Below are positions 20,521-28,887 of a stretch of DNA of 30,589 nucleotides, piece after piece. How positions within the stretch are numbered: position 1 is the stretch's first letter; each line of letters opens with the position of its first letter. A model generated the notes under the pieces. That model made no database searches. It was given only the letters and a program-made list of their open reading frames with translations, and was not told the origin of the DNA. The stretch is taken from positions 65,802-96,390 of the forward strand of contig DBQC01000019.1 of the NCBI GenBank assembly GCA_002305075.1, in the 5' to 3' direction. The DNA is from Ruminococcaceae bacterium UBA1404. GTDB taxonomy: Bacteria > Bacillota > Clostridia > Oscillospirales > Ruminococcaceae. Both the position numbers and the translations under genes were made by a program.

Positions 20521-21612
20521 ATGGAACTCAAAACTCCGCTATACGACCGTCATGTGGCCGCCGGCGGCAAAATGGTGCCCTTTGGGGGCTATCTGCTGCC
20601 CGTGCAGTACCCCACCGGCGTGATTGCCGAGCATATGGCTGTGCGTCAAAACGCAGGGCTGTTCGATGTTTCACACATGGGCGAGCTGCTGCTTAGCGGC
20701 CCCGATGCCCTGGAGAACCTCAACCGCATCTTCACCAACGACTTTACCAATCTTAAGGATGGCCGGGTGCGCTATACCCCGCTGTGCAACCATCAGGGCG
20801 GTGTGGTGGACGATATGATTGTCTGCCGCTTTGGCCCCGACGAGTATTATCTGGTGGTCAATGCCGCCAACCGCCATAAGGATGTGGCCTTTATCACCGA
20901 GCATCTCACCGGCGATGTCACCCTGACCGACCTTTCGGACAGCACGGCTCTGCTGGCCCTGCAGGGACCAAAAGCGCTCGATATTCTAAAGGCCGTCACC
21001 GACGAGCAGCACATCCCCATGAAGTATTATTCCTTTAAGCGGGATGTTGAGGTGGCCGGGGTGAACTGCCTGCTCTCTCAGACCGGTTACACCGGCGAGC
21101 TGGGCTGGGAGCTCTACTGCGACCCTGCCGAGGTGGGCAAGCTTTGGGATGCGCTGTTAGAAGCCGGCGCCGATTACGGCCTGCTGCCCTGCGGCCTTGG
21201 CGCTCGGGATACGCTGCGCCTGGAGGCCGGAATGCCCCTCTATGGCCACGAGATGACCGACAGCATCTCGCCCCTCGAGGCCGGGCTGGACTTTGCCGTC
21301 AAGCTGAAAAAGCCCGACTTTATCGGCAAGGCCGCCCTGGAGTCCGTGCATTCTTTTAACCGCCGCCGAGTGGGCCTTAAGATGACCGGACGGGGCATTG
21401 CCCGCGAGAACTGTGCGGTGTTTAAGGACGGCGAGAGGGTGGGCGTGACCACATCGGGCTCCATGATGCCCTATCTGGGCTATGCCGTGGCCATGGCGCT
21501 GCTCGACGCCGACTGCACCGAGGTGGGTACCGCCCTCGAGGTGGATGTGCGGGGCCGCCGGGTGGCCTGCGAGATTGTTCCCCTGCCCTTTTACACCCGG
21601 GAGCAGGAATAA
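20521..21612 (+). CDS. gcvT: Glycine cleavage system T protein (aminomethyltransferase)
   Basis: Takes the aminomethyl group from lipoylated GcvH, releases ammonia and transfers the carbon to tetrahydrofolate as methylene-THF. The 363-residue length is typical. Family signatures include KTPLYDRHVAAGGKMVPFGG at the start, AVRQNAGLFDVSHMGE, the central LSQTGYTGELGWELYC, and ARDTLRLEAGMPLYGHEM. AGGAGG lies 8 nt before the ATG. It is the first gene after the glycine riboswitch. A 177-nt gap separates it from gcvH, longer than all other gaps in the operon. Confidence 0.97.
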   Translation: MELKTPLYDRHVAAGGKMVPFGGYLLPVQYPTGVIAEHMAVRQNAGLFDVSHMGELLLSGPDALENLNRIFTNDFTNLKDGRVRYTPLCNHQGGVVDDMIVCRFGPDEYYLVVNAANRHKDVAFITEHLTGDVTLTDLSDSTALLALQGPKALDILKAVTDEQHIPMKYYSFKRDVEVAGVNCLLSQTGYTGELGWELYCDPAEVGKLWDALLEAGADYGLLPCGLGARDTLRLEAGMPLYGHEMTDSISPLEAGLDFAVKLKKPDFIGKAALESVHSFNRRRVGLKMTGRGIARENCAVFKDGERVGVTTSGSMMPYLGYAVAMALLDADCTEVGTALEVDVRGRRVACEIVPLPFYTREQE

Positions 21613-21789
21613 ATCGACCGTCGGATTATTCTAAGCCCAAGGCCTACCATAGCGGGCATGGGATGAATACACCCCTCTGCTGACCCATTCTAACCATACC
21701 GGTCCGCCATGGGGCCGGCTCAAACCTTTGTTTACACCCACCAACCGGTGGCATCATAAATGGATAGATAATTTAAGGAGGATATTGTC
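21613..21789 (+). other. Long spacer between gcvT and gcvH
   Basis: A 177-nt non-coding gap within an otherwise tightly packed operon. No clear terminator or consensus promoter is visible. The last part contains AAGGAGGATATTGTC before the gcvH ATG, a strong ribosome site. Its role is unknown; it may hold an mRNA processing site. Confidence 0.4.
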
Positions 21790-22167
21790 ATGGGTAAATC
21801 TGAAAGGCTGTATGCGAAAAGTCACGAGTGGCTACTGGACCTGGGAGACGGCACCTTCGCGGTGGGCATCTCCGATCATGCTCAGTCTGAGCTGGGCGAT
21901 CTCGTATTCGTAAACCTGCCCGAGGTGGGCGACCAGGCTGTGGCCGGCGAGCCCATTGCCGATGTGGAAAGCGTCAAGGCTGTATCGGACATTTACAGCC
22001 CCGCCACCGGCACGGTTGTGGCCATCAACGAGCTGCTGCTGGACACCCCCGAGGCCCTCAATGAAAACGCTTTGGAGAACTACCTATTTAAGCTCTCGGA
22101 TGTCACCGAGCGCAGCGAGCTGATGGATCTGGCCGCCTATGAGCAATATGTAAAAGAGGAGGCTTAA
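21790..22167 (+). CDS. gcvH: Glycine cleavage system H protein
   Basis: Small lipoyl carrier that shuttles the aminomethyl group between the P, T and L proteins. The 125 residues contain KSHEWLLD near the start, GISDHAQSELGDLVFVNLP, and the lipoylation site ESVKAVSD with Lys63. The strong AAGGAGG site suggests high translation, fitting a carrier needed in excess. lplA and lpdA further down the same operon supply attachment of lipoate to Lys63 and its re-oxidation. Confidence 0.97.
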   Translation: MGKSERLYAKSHEWLLDLGDGTFAVGISDHAQSELGDLVFVNLPEVGDQAVAGEPIADVESVKAVSDIYSPATGTVVAINELLLDTPEALNENALENYLFKLSDVTERSELMDLAAYEQYVKEEA

Positions 22168-22169
22168 CT

Positions 22170-23480
22170 ATGGGAAGCTACATTCCCTCGACGCCCGAGC
22201 AGCGCCGGGAGATGCTAAACTTCCTTGGGCTAAGCGACACCGATGCACTTTTTGACGAAATTCCCGCCGCCGTGCGGGTGAACGCCCTGGACCTGCCAAA
22301 GGGTCAGAGCGAGTTGGGCGTGCGTCGGCAGATGGAGGCCATGGCCGCCAAAAACCGCGTGTTCCCCACCATATTCAGGGGGGCGGGGGCCTATCGGCAC
22401 TACATTCCCTCCATTGTCAAAAGCGTTACCTCCAAGGAGACCTTTATCACCACCTACACGCCCTATCAGGCCGAGATGTCTCAGGGTGTGCTGCAATCTA
22501 TTTTTGAGTATCAGACCATGATTTGCGAGCTCACCGGCATGGATGTGTCCAACGCCTCTACCTACGACGGGGCCAGCGCCGCCGCCGAGGCCGTGGCTAT
22601 GTGCCGGGAGCGCAAGCGCCGGGTGGCCTATATCTCGGCCACCACCCAGCCCGATGTTATCGACACGGTGCGCACCTACTGCTGGGCCGCCGGCGAGGAG
22701 CTGGTCATCGTCCCCGAAAAGGATGGCCGCACCGACACCGAGGCCCTAAGCACTTTGCTAAACGATGAAGCCGCCTGCGTCTATGTGCAGCAGCCCAATT
22801 ACTACGGCCTCGTTGAAGACTGCGAGGCCATCGGCCAAATGGCCCACGAGGCCGGTGCCAAGTTCATCATGGGCATCAATCCCATTGCCGCCGCTGTGCT
22901 CAAATCTCCCGGCGAGTGCGGGGCCGACATTGCCGTGGGCGAGGGCCAGCCTCTGGGTCTCAGCCTCTCCTTCGGCGGGCCCTATCTGGGCTTTATGACG
23001 GCTACTAAGGCCATGATGCGCAAGCTGCCCGGCCGCATTGTGGGCGAAACCACCGACAAAGAGGGCAACAGAGCCTATGTGCTCACCCTCCAGGCCCGCG
23101 AGCAGCATATCCGGCGGGAAAAGGCATCGAGCAACCTCTGCTCCAACCAGGCCCTGTGCGCACTGGCGGCCGGCGTCTACATGGCGGCCATGGGCCCCGA
23201 GGGCATGAAGCAGGTGGCCACCCAGTGCATGAGCAAGGCCCGTTATCTGGCGGCCGGCTTAGAGGGCATTGGCCTGCATCGGGCCCATACGGGCGAATTT
23301 TTCCACGAGTTTGTCACTTTGTGTGACCATCCCCAGCCCTTGTTAGACGCCCTCGAGCAGGCCGGCATTTTGGGCGGACTGCCGGTGGAGGGTGGCATCC
23401 TCTGGTGTGTGACCGAGATGAACACTAAGGATGAGATGGATAGGGTTATAGAAATTTGCAGGGAGGCGATGGCGGTATGA
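22170..23480 (+). CDS. gcvPA: Glycine dehydrogenase (decarboxylating) subunit 1
   Basis: N-terminal half of the split P protein, which decarboxylates glycine with PLP and passes the aminomethyl group to GcvH. The 436-residue length and the opening YIPSTPEQRREMLNFLGL match the family. Other conserved parts are YTPYQAEMSQGVLQ, ELTGMDVSNASTYDG and REQHIRREKASSNLCSNQAL. It starts 2 nt after the gcvH stop with GAGGAGG upstream, and overlaps gcvPB by 4 nt. The two-gene form of P protein is usual in Firmicutes. Confidence 0.96.
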   Translation: MGSYIPSTPEQRREMLNFLGLSDTDALFDEIPAAVRVNALDLPKGQSELGVRRQMEAMAAKNRVFPTIFRGAGAYRHYIPSIVKSVTSKETFITTYTPYQAEMSQGVLQSIFEYQTMICELTGMDVSNASTYDGASAAAEAVAMCRERKRRVAYISATTQPDVIDTVRTYCWAAGEELVIVPEKDGRTDTEALSTLLNDEAACVYVQQPNYYGLVEDCEAIGQMAHEAGAKFIMGINPIAAAVLKSPGECGADIAVGEGQPLGLSLSFGGPYLGFMTATKAMMRKLPGRIVGETTDKEGNRAYVLTLQAREQHIRREKASSNLCSNQALCALAAGVYMAAMGPEGMKQVATQCMSKARYLAAGLEGIGLHRAHTGEFFHEFVTLCDHPQPLLDALEQAGILGGLPVEGGILWCVTEMNTKDEMDRVIEICREAMAV

Positions 23481-24910
23481 AGCTGATTTTTGAAAAGAGC
23501 GTTCCGGGCAGGCGCCTGTCGCTGCTGCCCGACTGCGATGTTCCAGTCTGTAAGCTGCCCGAGAGCCTGCGCCGCACCACCCCCATCGGCCTTCCCGAAA
23601 TGTCCGAAAACGAGCTTTCGCGCCACTATTCGGCTCTGGAGCGCCGGTCTTTCGGGGTAAACAACGGCTTTTATCCCTTGGGCTCCTGCACCATGAAGTA
23701 CAACCCCCGCATCAACGACGAAATGTCCGCACTACCCGGCTTTGCCGACATCCATCCGCTGCAGCCTGTGCACACGGTACAGGGGGCGCTGGAGGCGCTG
23801 GCTTTGGCAGAGCAGCTTCTTTGCGAAATCACCGGCATGGATCATATGACCTTCCAGCCGGCGGCGGGCGCCCATGGTGAGCTTACCGGCATTTTGCTCA
23901 TTAAGCGCTACCATGCCGAGCGGGGCGACACCGAGCGCACCGAGATCATCGTGCCCGATTCGGCCCACGGCACCAACCCCGCCACCGTGTCCATGACCGG
24001 CATGACAGCCGTGAGCATCGAATCGGGTCCGGACGGTCGGGTGGATCTTGACAAGCTAAAAGCTGTGGTGGGCCCCAAAACCGCCGGGCTTATGCTGACC
24101 AACCCCAACACCCTGGGGCTGTTTGAAAAAGATATCTTAGAGATTACCGACATCATCCATAAAGCCGGCGGACTTGTGTACTACGACGGAGCCAACCTAA
24201 ACGCCATCATGGGCATTGCCCGCCCCGGCGACATGGGCTTCGACTGCGTGCACCTCAACCTCCACAAGACCTTTTCCACTCCCCATGGCGGCGGCGGTCC
24301 GGGCAGCGGTCCGGTGGGCTGCAAGGACTTTTTGGCCCCCTATCTGCCCCGTCCGGTGGTGGAAAAAGAGGGCGAGGGCTATACCCTTGACTATGAGCGT
24401 CCCCTCAGTATAGGCCGCATCAAGACCTTCTACGGCAACTTTGCCATTGTGCTCAGAGCGCTCACCTATGTGCTCACCCTGGGCCGCGAGGGCATTAAAG
24501 AGGCCTCGACCCAGGCAGTGCTAAACGCCAACTATATGCGCAAAAAGCTAAGCGAATGCTACGACATCGCCTACGACTACACCTGTATGCACGAATTTGT
24601 GATGACCTTAAGCGGCCTAAAAAAGGAAAAGGGTATCACAGCGGCCGACATTGCCAAGGCCCTCATCGACCGGGGTATCCACCCGCCCACCATGTATTTC
24701 CCCCTCATCGTGCCCGAGGCGCTGATGATCGAGCCGGTGGAGACCGAGAGCAAGGAGACCATGGACGAGGCTATCGAGGCGCTTTTGGACATCTATAAAG
24801 TGGCCTGCGCCGACCCCGAAAGTCTGCATGCGGCTCCGCTGACCACCCCAGTGGGTCGTGTGGACGAGACGGCGGCTGCCCGCCATCCCAAGCTGCGCTA
24901 CGAGGGTTAA
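23477..24910 (+). CDS. gcvPB: Glycine dehydrogenase (decarboxylating) subunit 2
   Basis: C-terminal half of the split P protein and the PLP-binding subunit. The 477 residues include GVNNGFYPLGSCTMKYNPRI near 60-80, DSAHGTNPAT (161-170), YYDGANLNA, and the PLP-lysine motif NLHKTFSTPHGGGGPG with Lys264. I chose the ATG at 23477, which overlaps the gcvPA stop as ATGA; a longer frame from 23456 lies inside gcvPA. Tight coupling with gcvPA fits the equal subunit ratio of the complex. Confidence 0.96.
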   Translation: MKLIFEKSVPGRRLSLLPDCDVPVCKLPESLRRTTPIGLPEMSENELSRHYSALERRSFGVNNGFYPLGSCTMKYNPRINDEMSALPGFADIHPLQPVHTVQGALEALALAEQLLCEITGMDHMTFQPAAGAHGELTGILLIKRYHAERGDTERTEIIVPDSAHGTNPATVSMTGMTAVSIESGPDGRVDLDKLKAVVGPKTAGLMLTNPNTLGLFEKDILEITDIIHKAGGLVYYDGANLNAIMGIARPGDMGFDCVHLNLHKTFSTPHGGGGPGSGPVGCKDFLAPYLPRPVVEKEGEGYTLDYERPLSIGRIKTFYGNFAIVLRALTYVLTLGREGIKEASTQAVLNANYMRKKLSECYDIAYDYTCMHEFVMTLSGLKKEKGITAADIAKALIDRGIHPPTMYFPLIVPEALMIEPVETESKETMDEAIEALLDIYKVACADPESLHAAPLTTPVGRVDETAAARHPKLRYEG

Positions 24911-24912
24911 AC

Positions 24913-25935
24913 ATGACCCTTTATACACTGCGGGCTCCTGGCGTGAACCCCTACGAAAATCTTAGCATCGAGAGCGGCCTTATTGAGGCGGCCCGGGACA
25001 ATGTGGTTGTGCTTTATCTATGGCAAAACCACCGCACCGTGGTCATCGGCCGCAATCAGAACGCCTATGCCGAGTGCCGCATTGAGGCCTTAGAGCGTGA
25101 CGGCGGGTTTGTGGCCCGCCGTCCCTCGGGGGGCGGCGCGGTATTCCACGACCTTGGCAACCTCAACTTCTCTTTTATTGCCGGCGACCCTTTTTACGAC
25201 GAGGACCGTCAGCACACCGTGGTGATGGAAGCCATGGCACTATTGGGCATTGCCACCGAGCGCTCGGGCCGCAACGACCTCACCATCGATGGGCGCAAGT
25301 TTAGCGGTAACGCTTTTTCCCACATGGGCCACCGCCACTGCCATCACGGCACCCTCATGGTGGATGTGGACACATCGGCCCTTTCCCACTACCTCACCGC
25401 ATCCCCCCTCAAGCTCAAATCCAAGGGGGTGCAGTCGGTGAGAAGCCGGGTTTGCAACCTGACCGACTGTCGGTCGGGCATCACAATACCCCAAGTTGAA
25501 GCCGCCATGGTGCAGGCCTTTGGCAAGGTTTATGGCGCGACCCCCCAGCCACTGCCCGAGGGCTGGGTCGATGCGGCCCGCATTGAGGAGCTCAGGGCAC
25601 GGTACAGCGCACCCGACTGGATTTATGGCCGACGCATTCCCTTTACCGTCGAGATGCGCGAGCGCCTGAGCTTTGGCGAGGTAACCTTGCAGCTCAAGGT
25701 TGAGGGCGGGCAGGTGTCCGATGCGCTCTGCTACTCCGACGCGCTGGACACGGTGGCCACCTTGGGCGTGGCCGAGTCGCTACTGGGCCAGCCCTACCGT
25801 TCCGCCGCCTTGGAGGCAGCCTTGCTGGCCCTAGCCCGGCGAGAGCCGGCCCGTGCTTCGCAGCTGCGGGAGTGGGCGGCCTTTATCAAACAGTCTTTAG
25901 AACAAGGGGGCGACACAGATGGACAAGCACTATGA
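24913..25935 (+). CDS. lplA: Lipoate-protein ligase A
   Basis: Activates lipoate with ATP and attaches it to the lysine of lipoyl domains, here most likely GcvH. The 340 residues carry RRPSGGGAVFHDLGNLNFSF near 72-91, the NDLTIDGRKFSGNAFS segment with the conserved lysine that contacts lipoyl-AMP, and a C-terminal accessory domain from about residue 240. It begins 2 nt after gcvPB with GAGGG as ribosome site, and its end overlaps lpdA by 17 nt. No lipA or lipB is in the window, so the cell may depend on scavenged lipoate, but other loci cannot be excluded. Confidence 0.95.
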   Translation: MTLYTLRAPGVNPYENLSIESGLIEAARDNVVVLYLWQNHRTVVIGRNQNAYAECRIEALERDGGFVARRPSGGGAVFHDLGNLNFSFIAGDPFYDEDRQHTVVMEAMALLGIATERSGRNDLTIDGRKFSGNAFSHMGHRHCHHGTLMVDVDTSALSHYLTASPLKLKSKGVQSVRSRVCNLTDCRSGITIPQVEAAMVQAFGKVYGATPQPLPEGWVDAARIEELRARYSAPDWIYGRRIPFTVEMRERLSFGEVTLQLKVEGGQVSDALCYSDALDTVATLGVAESLLGQPYRSAALEAALLALARREPARASQLREWAAFIKQSLEQGGDTDGQAL

Positions 25936-27331
25936 TCTTGCCGTGTTGGGCGGGGGACCCGGCGGTTACACAGCCGCCATACGGGCGGCCCGCAAGGGCC
26001 TGACCGTGGCCCTCGTCGAGCGCAGCGAGCTGGGCGGAACCTGCCTAAACCGGGGCTGCGTGCCCACCAAAGCCCTGCTTCACACCACGGATTTATACAG
26101 AGAGTTGTCAAAAGCCGAGGAGATTGGCCTGCGCATAGAGGGGCTAAGCTACGATTTATCCAAGCTCTATGCCCGAAAAGATGCGGTGGTCGGCCAGCTT
26201 CGCAGCGGTGTTGAGCAGCTGCTCAAAGCCAACAAAGTCGATGTGATCTGTGGCAGCGGTCGCATCGACGAGGCGGGCAAGCTGCGGGTGACCACCGACG
26301 AGCAGCAGGACGCCCCGGTGGAGGCTCGGCATATTTTGCTGGCCACGGGCGCACGGCCGGCCATGCCGCCCATTGAGGGCATCGACCTGCCCGGCGTCAT
26401 CAGCAGCGACGAGTTGCTGGCCGCACCGCCCGAGAACTGCCGCCGGCTGGTCATCATCGGCGGCGGGGTGATCGGCGTGGAATTTGCCTCGGCCTTTTCC
26501 AGTCTGGGCATTGAGGTGACCATCATCGAGGCCCTCGAGCGTTTGCTGCCCACCCTCGATAGAGAGATCGGCCAAAATCTTGCCATGCAGCTTAAGCGCC
26601 GGGGCGTGACCGTGGCCACCGGAGCCATGGTGGAGCGCATGACCCGGGAGGACGGCACGCTCTATTGCCACTACACCGCCAAGGGCAAGGCCGAAACCGT
26701 GGCCTGCGACCTTATTCTTGTGGCTACCGGCCGGCGCTCGGACGCCGATAGATTTATCGACGCCGGTTCGGGCATACGGACTGAGCGGGGCGGTGTGGTG
26801 GTAAACGAACACTACCAGACCACAGTGCCGCATATTTATGCCGTCGGCGACCTTGTGCACGGGGGCATTCAGCTGGCTCATGTGGCCGCCGCACAGGGGG
26901 TCCATGCGGTGGGTCATATGATAGGCGAGGATGCGGGCATCGACCTTGACACGGTGCCGGCCTGCATCTACACCGACCCCGAGATTGCCGTGGTGGGCAT
27001 GACCGATGAGCAAGCCAAGGCAGCCGGTATCGAGACCGTGAGCGGAAAATATATTATGAGCGGCAATGGACGCACCCTTATCGCCCAGCAGGACAGAGGC
27101 TTTATCAAGATTCTGGCCGAAGCGGGCACCGAGCGTATCATAGGTGCCCAGCTCATGTGTGCCCGAGCTACCGATTTGGTCAACGAATTGGCCGTGGCCA
27201 TTGTAAACCGACTGTCGGTCGTTGACTTAGCCCGCACCATTCGGCCCCATCCCACCTTTGGCGAGGGCATCACCGAGGCTTTGGAGGATGTCCACGGCCT
27301 GGCGACCCACATCATGCCAAAGCGCCGCTAA
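25919..27331 (+). CDS. lpdA: Dihydrolipoyl dehydrogenase (L protein of glycine cleavage)
   Basis: FAD enzyme that re-oxidises dihydrolipoyl-GcvH with NAD. The 470 residues have the FAD motif GGGPGGYTAA (11-20), the redox-active disulfide in GGTCLNRGCVPTK (Cys42, Cys47), an NAD-binding motif IIGGGVIGVEFAS near 177-189, the second FAD motif YAVGDLVHGG, and the C-terminal HPTFGEGITEALED with the catalytic His and Glu. AAGGGGGC lies before the ATG, within the end of lplA. It is the last gene of the operon, before a strong terminator. Its place makes GcvH the probable partner rather than a 2-oxoacid dehydrogenase. Confidence 0.96.
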   Translation: MDKHYDLAVLGGGPGGYTAAIRAARKGLTVALVERSELGGTCLNRGCVPTKALLHTTDLYRELSKAEEIGLRIEGLSYDLSKLYARKDAVVGQLRSGVEQLLKANKVDVICGSGRIDEAGKLRVTTDEQQDAPVEARHILLATGARPAMPPIEGIDLPGVISSDELLAAPPENCRRLVIIGGGVIGVEFASAFSSLGIEVTIIEALERLLPTLDREIGQNLAMQLKRRGVTVATGAMVERMTREDGTLYCHYTAKGKAETVACDLILVATGRRSDADRFIDAGSGIRTERGGVVVNEHYQTTVPHIYAVGDLVHGGIQLAHVAAAQGVHAVGHMIGEDAGIDLDTVPACIYTDPEIAVVGMTDEQAKAAGIETVSGKYIMSGNGRTLIAQQDRGFIKILAEAGTERIIGAQLMCARATDLVNELAVAIVNRLSVVDLARTIRPHPTFGEGITEALEDVHGLATHIMPKRR

Positions 27332-27345
27332 CACAGGTTATAGCA

Positions 27346-27382
27346 CAACAAAAACCCGCAGGCGATGGCTTGCGGGTTTTTG
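27346..27382 (+). terminator. Terminator of the glycine cleavage operon
   Basis: ACAAAAACCCGCA pairs with TGCGGGTTTTTGT, with further G-T and G-C pairs inside. The strong stem and T-run lie about 15 nt after the lpdA stop, and the symmetric A/T flanks could also work on the other strand. The stretch 27383-27500 shows no gene, only a weak CTATC/GGTAG hairpin near 27460. Confidence 0.88.
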
Positions 27383-27500
27383 TATATGATGGGATCTTAC
27401 GCAGCGCCAGCGGACTAAATTGGGACGAGCAAGTTAAATCTTGCCGAGAGTGTGGCGGGCTATCTGTTTAGGTAGTGCGCAAAATCCATCTGTGAAGCTG

Positions 27501-27989
27501 CTATTTGTTAAGGGCATCACGCAGGATAATGCGGGGCTTTTGGGGCACCACGGTGGCGTAGTCGGGAATATCCTCAGTAACCGTGCAGCCTGCGCCAATC
27601 TTCACATGATTGCCAATACGAATGCCGCCGATAATTTGTGCCCCGGCTCCGATAAAACAGTGGTCGCCAATCACAGGCGCACCCATCCGCTTGGAGCCGG
27701 GGGTGGCGTTGGAGCCAATGGTCACCAACTGGTGGATGGTGCAATCCTTACCGATCACCGCCGACTTCGACACAAACACCCCGGCGATGCCATGGGGAAG
27801 AATGGGCGGCGTGGCAAAGCGCGCGGCCATGCTGATAGAAGCGGCATTGCGCCGTTGCAGCAGATAGCAGCGCCAAACACAGTAGTAGCGCACCGGTGCA
27901 AAGGGGCGCTTGGCATAGAGCGCATGGTATTTAAAAAAGCGTGCACTGTCGCTTCGGAAAACAAGACCCTCAAGAAATTTACGCATCAT
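27501..27989 (-). CDS. Hexapeptide-repeat acetyltransferase, serine O-acetyltransferase-like
   Basis: A 162-residue left-handed beta-helix acyltransferase. The C-terminal two thirds show hexapeptide repeats (for example VFVSKSAVIGKDCTIHQLVTIG and VIGDHCFIGAGAQIIGGIRIG), with the catalytic-type His in CTIHQLVTIGS and the end pattern GAGCTVTEDIPDYATVV typical of the CysE-like group. It is much shorter than true CysE and lacks its long N-terminal helical domain. Such short forms often modify sugars in surface polysaccharides. The start is one of two adjacent ATGs (27989 or 27986) after GGAGGGAGGAGT. It is divergent from tetR and transcribed alone. The real substrate is unknown. Confidence 0.85.
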   Translation of the reverse strand: MMRKFLEGLVFRSDSARFFKYHALYAKRPFAPVRYYCVWRCYLLQRRNAASISMAARFATPPILPHGIAGVFVSKSAVIGKDCTIHQLVTIGSNATPGSKRMGAPVIGDHCFIGAGAQIIGGIRIGNHVKIGAGCTVTEDIPDYATVVPQKPRIILRDALNK

Positions 27990-28013
27990 ACTCCTCCCTC
28001 CAGAGATAGGGTC

Positions 28014-28019
28014 ATTATA
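28014..28019 (-). promoter_or_regulatory. -10 box of the acetyltransferase gene
   Basis: TATAAT on the minus strand is perfect consensus and lies about 25 nt before the start codon, but no good -35 box is found 17 nt upstream. Confidence 0.45.
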
Positions 28020-28113
28020 CACCAAAAACGGCGTTGATAGGATAGGGCGGCGCGAAATAAAAGCCCCGAATAAGAGAGCCAACAAAAGTCAGCAAATATC
28101 GACAATATATACC

Positions 28114-28142
28114 TTGACGCACGCCATAATATGGCATATACT
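28114..28142 (+). promoter_or_regulatory. Promoter of the TetR gene
   Basis: TTGACG (28114-28119) and TATACT (28137-28142) are separated by 17 nt. A 13-nt perfect palindrome GCCATA-A-TATGGC (28123-28135) fills most of the spacer, and the TetR-type operator begins 2 nt after the -10 box. Confidence 0.8.
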
Positions 28143-28144
28143 GA

Positions 28145-28167
28145 TATAAACCGACCGTCAGTTTATA
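28145..28167. promoter_or_regulatory. Palindromic operator at the tetR start site
   Basis: A 23-nt palindrome reads TATAAAC-CGACCGTCA-GTTTATA and is symmetric at every position except one pair. It covers the expected transcription start just after the -10 box, the usual place for an autorepressing TetR protein. Its core AACCGACCGTC recurs on the minus strand upstream of the ATP-grasp gene at 30205-30218. Confidence 0.85.
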
Positions 28168-28187
28168 GGGAAAGGGGTAATAGAGGC

Positions 28188-28802
28188 ATGCGCAAGGTAA
28201 AATCCCCCGAGGCGCGCCGTGGGGAGATATTGGAAACAGCCCAACACCTTTTTGAAACAAAGGGGTACGACAGAACCACTATCAACGACATTTTAAGCGC
28301 CATCAGCATTGCAAAGGGCACCTTCTATTATTATTATAAGTCCAAAGAAGAGGTTATGGACGCTATTGTGCTACGCAAAATAGCTGCACAAACCGCCGAA
28401 ATAGAGCGACTGTCCGGCGACGAATACCTGAGCGTCAACGAGAAGATGTTTAGCATCTTGATGTTGCTGCGGGATACTCAAACCGCACATATCGGAAACG
28501 GTCAGCCGAGCAATGCCGAAATGCAGCGCAAGCTCCTCGGGGAGCTGGTGAAAAACCTCGGGCCGGTTATAGCCAGTGTAATCAATCAAGGCAAGACCGA
28601 GGGCTTGTTCGCCACCGACTATCCGCAAGAGGTGGTAGAGCAGCTTATTGTTATGATAAAAATCATCTTTGAGCCCAGTATGTTCAGCTGGACTGCCGAA
28701 GAGCGCACCACTCGCGCCCGTGCTTTTGCGTCCACGATGGAGAGCATACTTGGTGCCGCACAGGGAAGCTTTAACTTTGTGGCAGAAATGCTCTCGAGTT
28801 AA
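28188..28802 (+). CDS. TetR/AcrR-family transcriptional regulator
   Basis: A 204-residue regulator. The N-terminal DNA-binding domain (about residues 6-57) has ILETAQHLFETKGYDRTTI followed by the helix-turn-helix IAKGTFYYYYKSKEEVM, the classic TetR pattern. The C-terminal ligand and dimerisation domain is not similar to anything I can name. I chose the ATG at 28188 because it follows AAAGGGG and the operator; a longer frame from 28131 would start inside the promoter. The perfect-looking operator at its own start site indicates autorepression. A second operator copy lies upstream of the ATP-grasp gene, the likely target. The ligand is unknown. Confidence 0.92.
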   Translation: MRKVKSPEARRGEILETAQHLFETKGYDRTTINDILSAISIAKGTFYYYYKSKEEVMDAIVLRKIAAQTAEIERLSGDEYLSVNEKMFSILMLLRDTQTAHIGNGQPSNAEMQRKLLGELVKNLGPVIASVINQGKTEGLFATDYPQEVVEQLIVMIKIIFEPSMFSWTAEERTTRARAFASTMESILGAAQGSFNFVAEMLSS

Positions 28803-28854
28803 AGCGGATTCTAACGCGCATAGCAGGTTCTGCACGATCAAAAGAGACTTCAGC

Positions 28855-28887
28855 AAGGCTAATTAGCACAATGTGCTAATTAGCCTT
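28855..28887. terminator. Perfect 15-bp hairpin after tetR
   Basis: AAGGCTAATTAGCAC (28855-28869) pairs with GTGCTAATTAGCCTT (28873-28887) around an AAT loop, 53 nt after the tetR stop. No long T-run follows, so termination is only probable. Each arm contains the self-palindromic 10-mer GCTAATTAGC (28858-28867 and 28875-28884), spaced 17 nt apart, which could also make it a protein-binding site. Confidence 0.6.

Noticed and set aside
26156..27013. Minus-strand frame of 285 codons inside lpdA
   Set aside because: It is a shadow of the lpdA coding frame, rich in His and Gly without any known motif.
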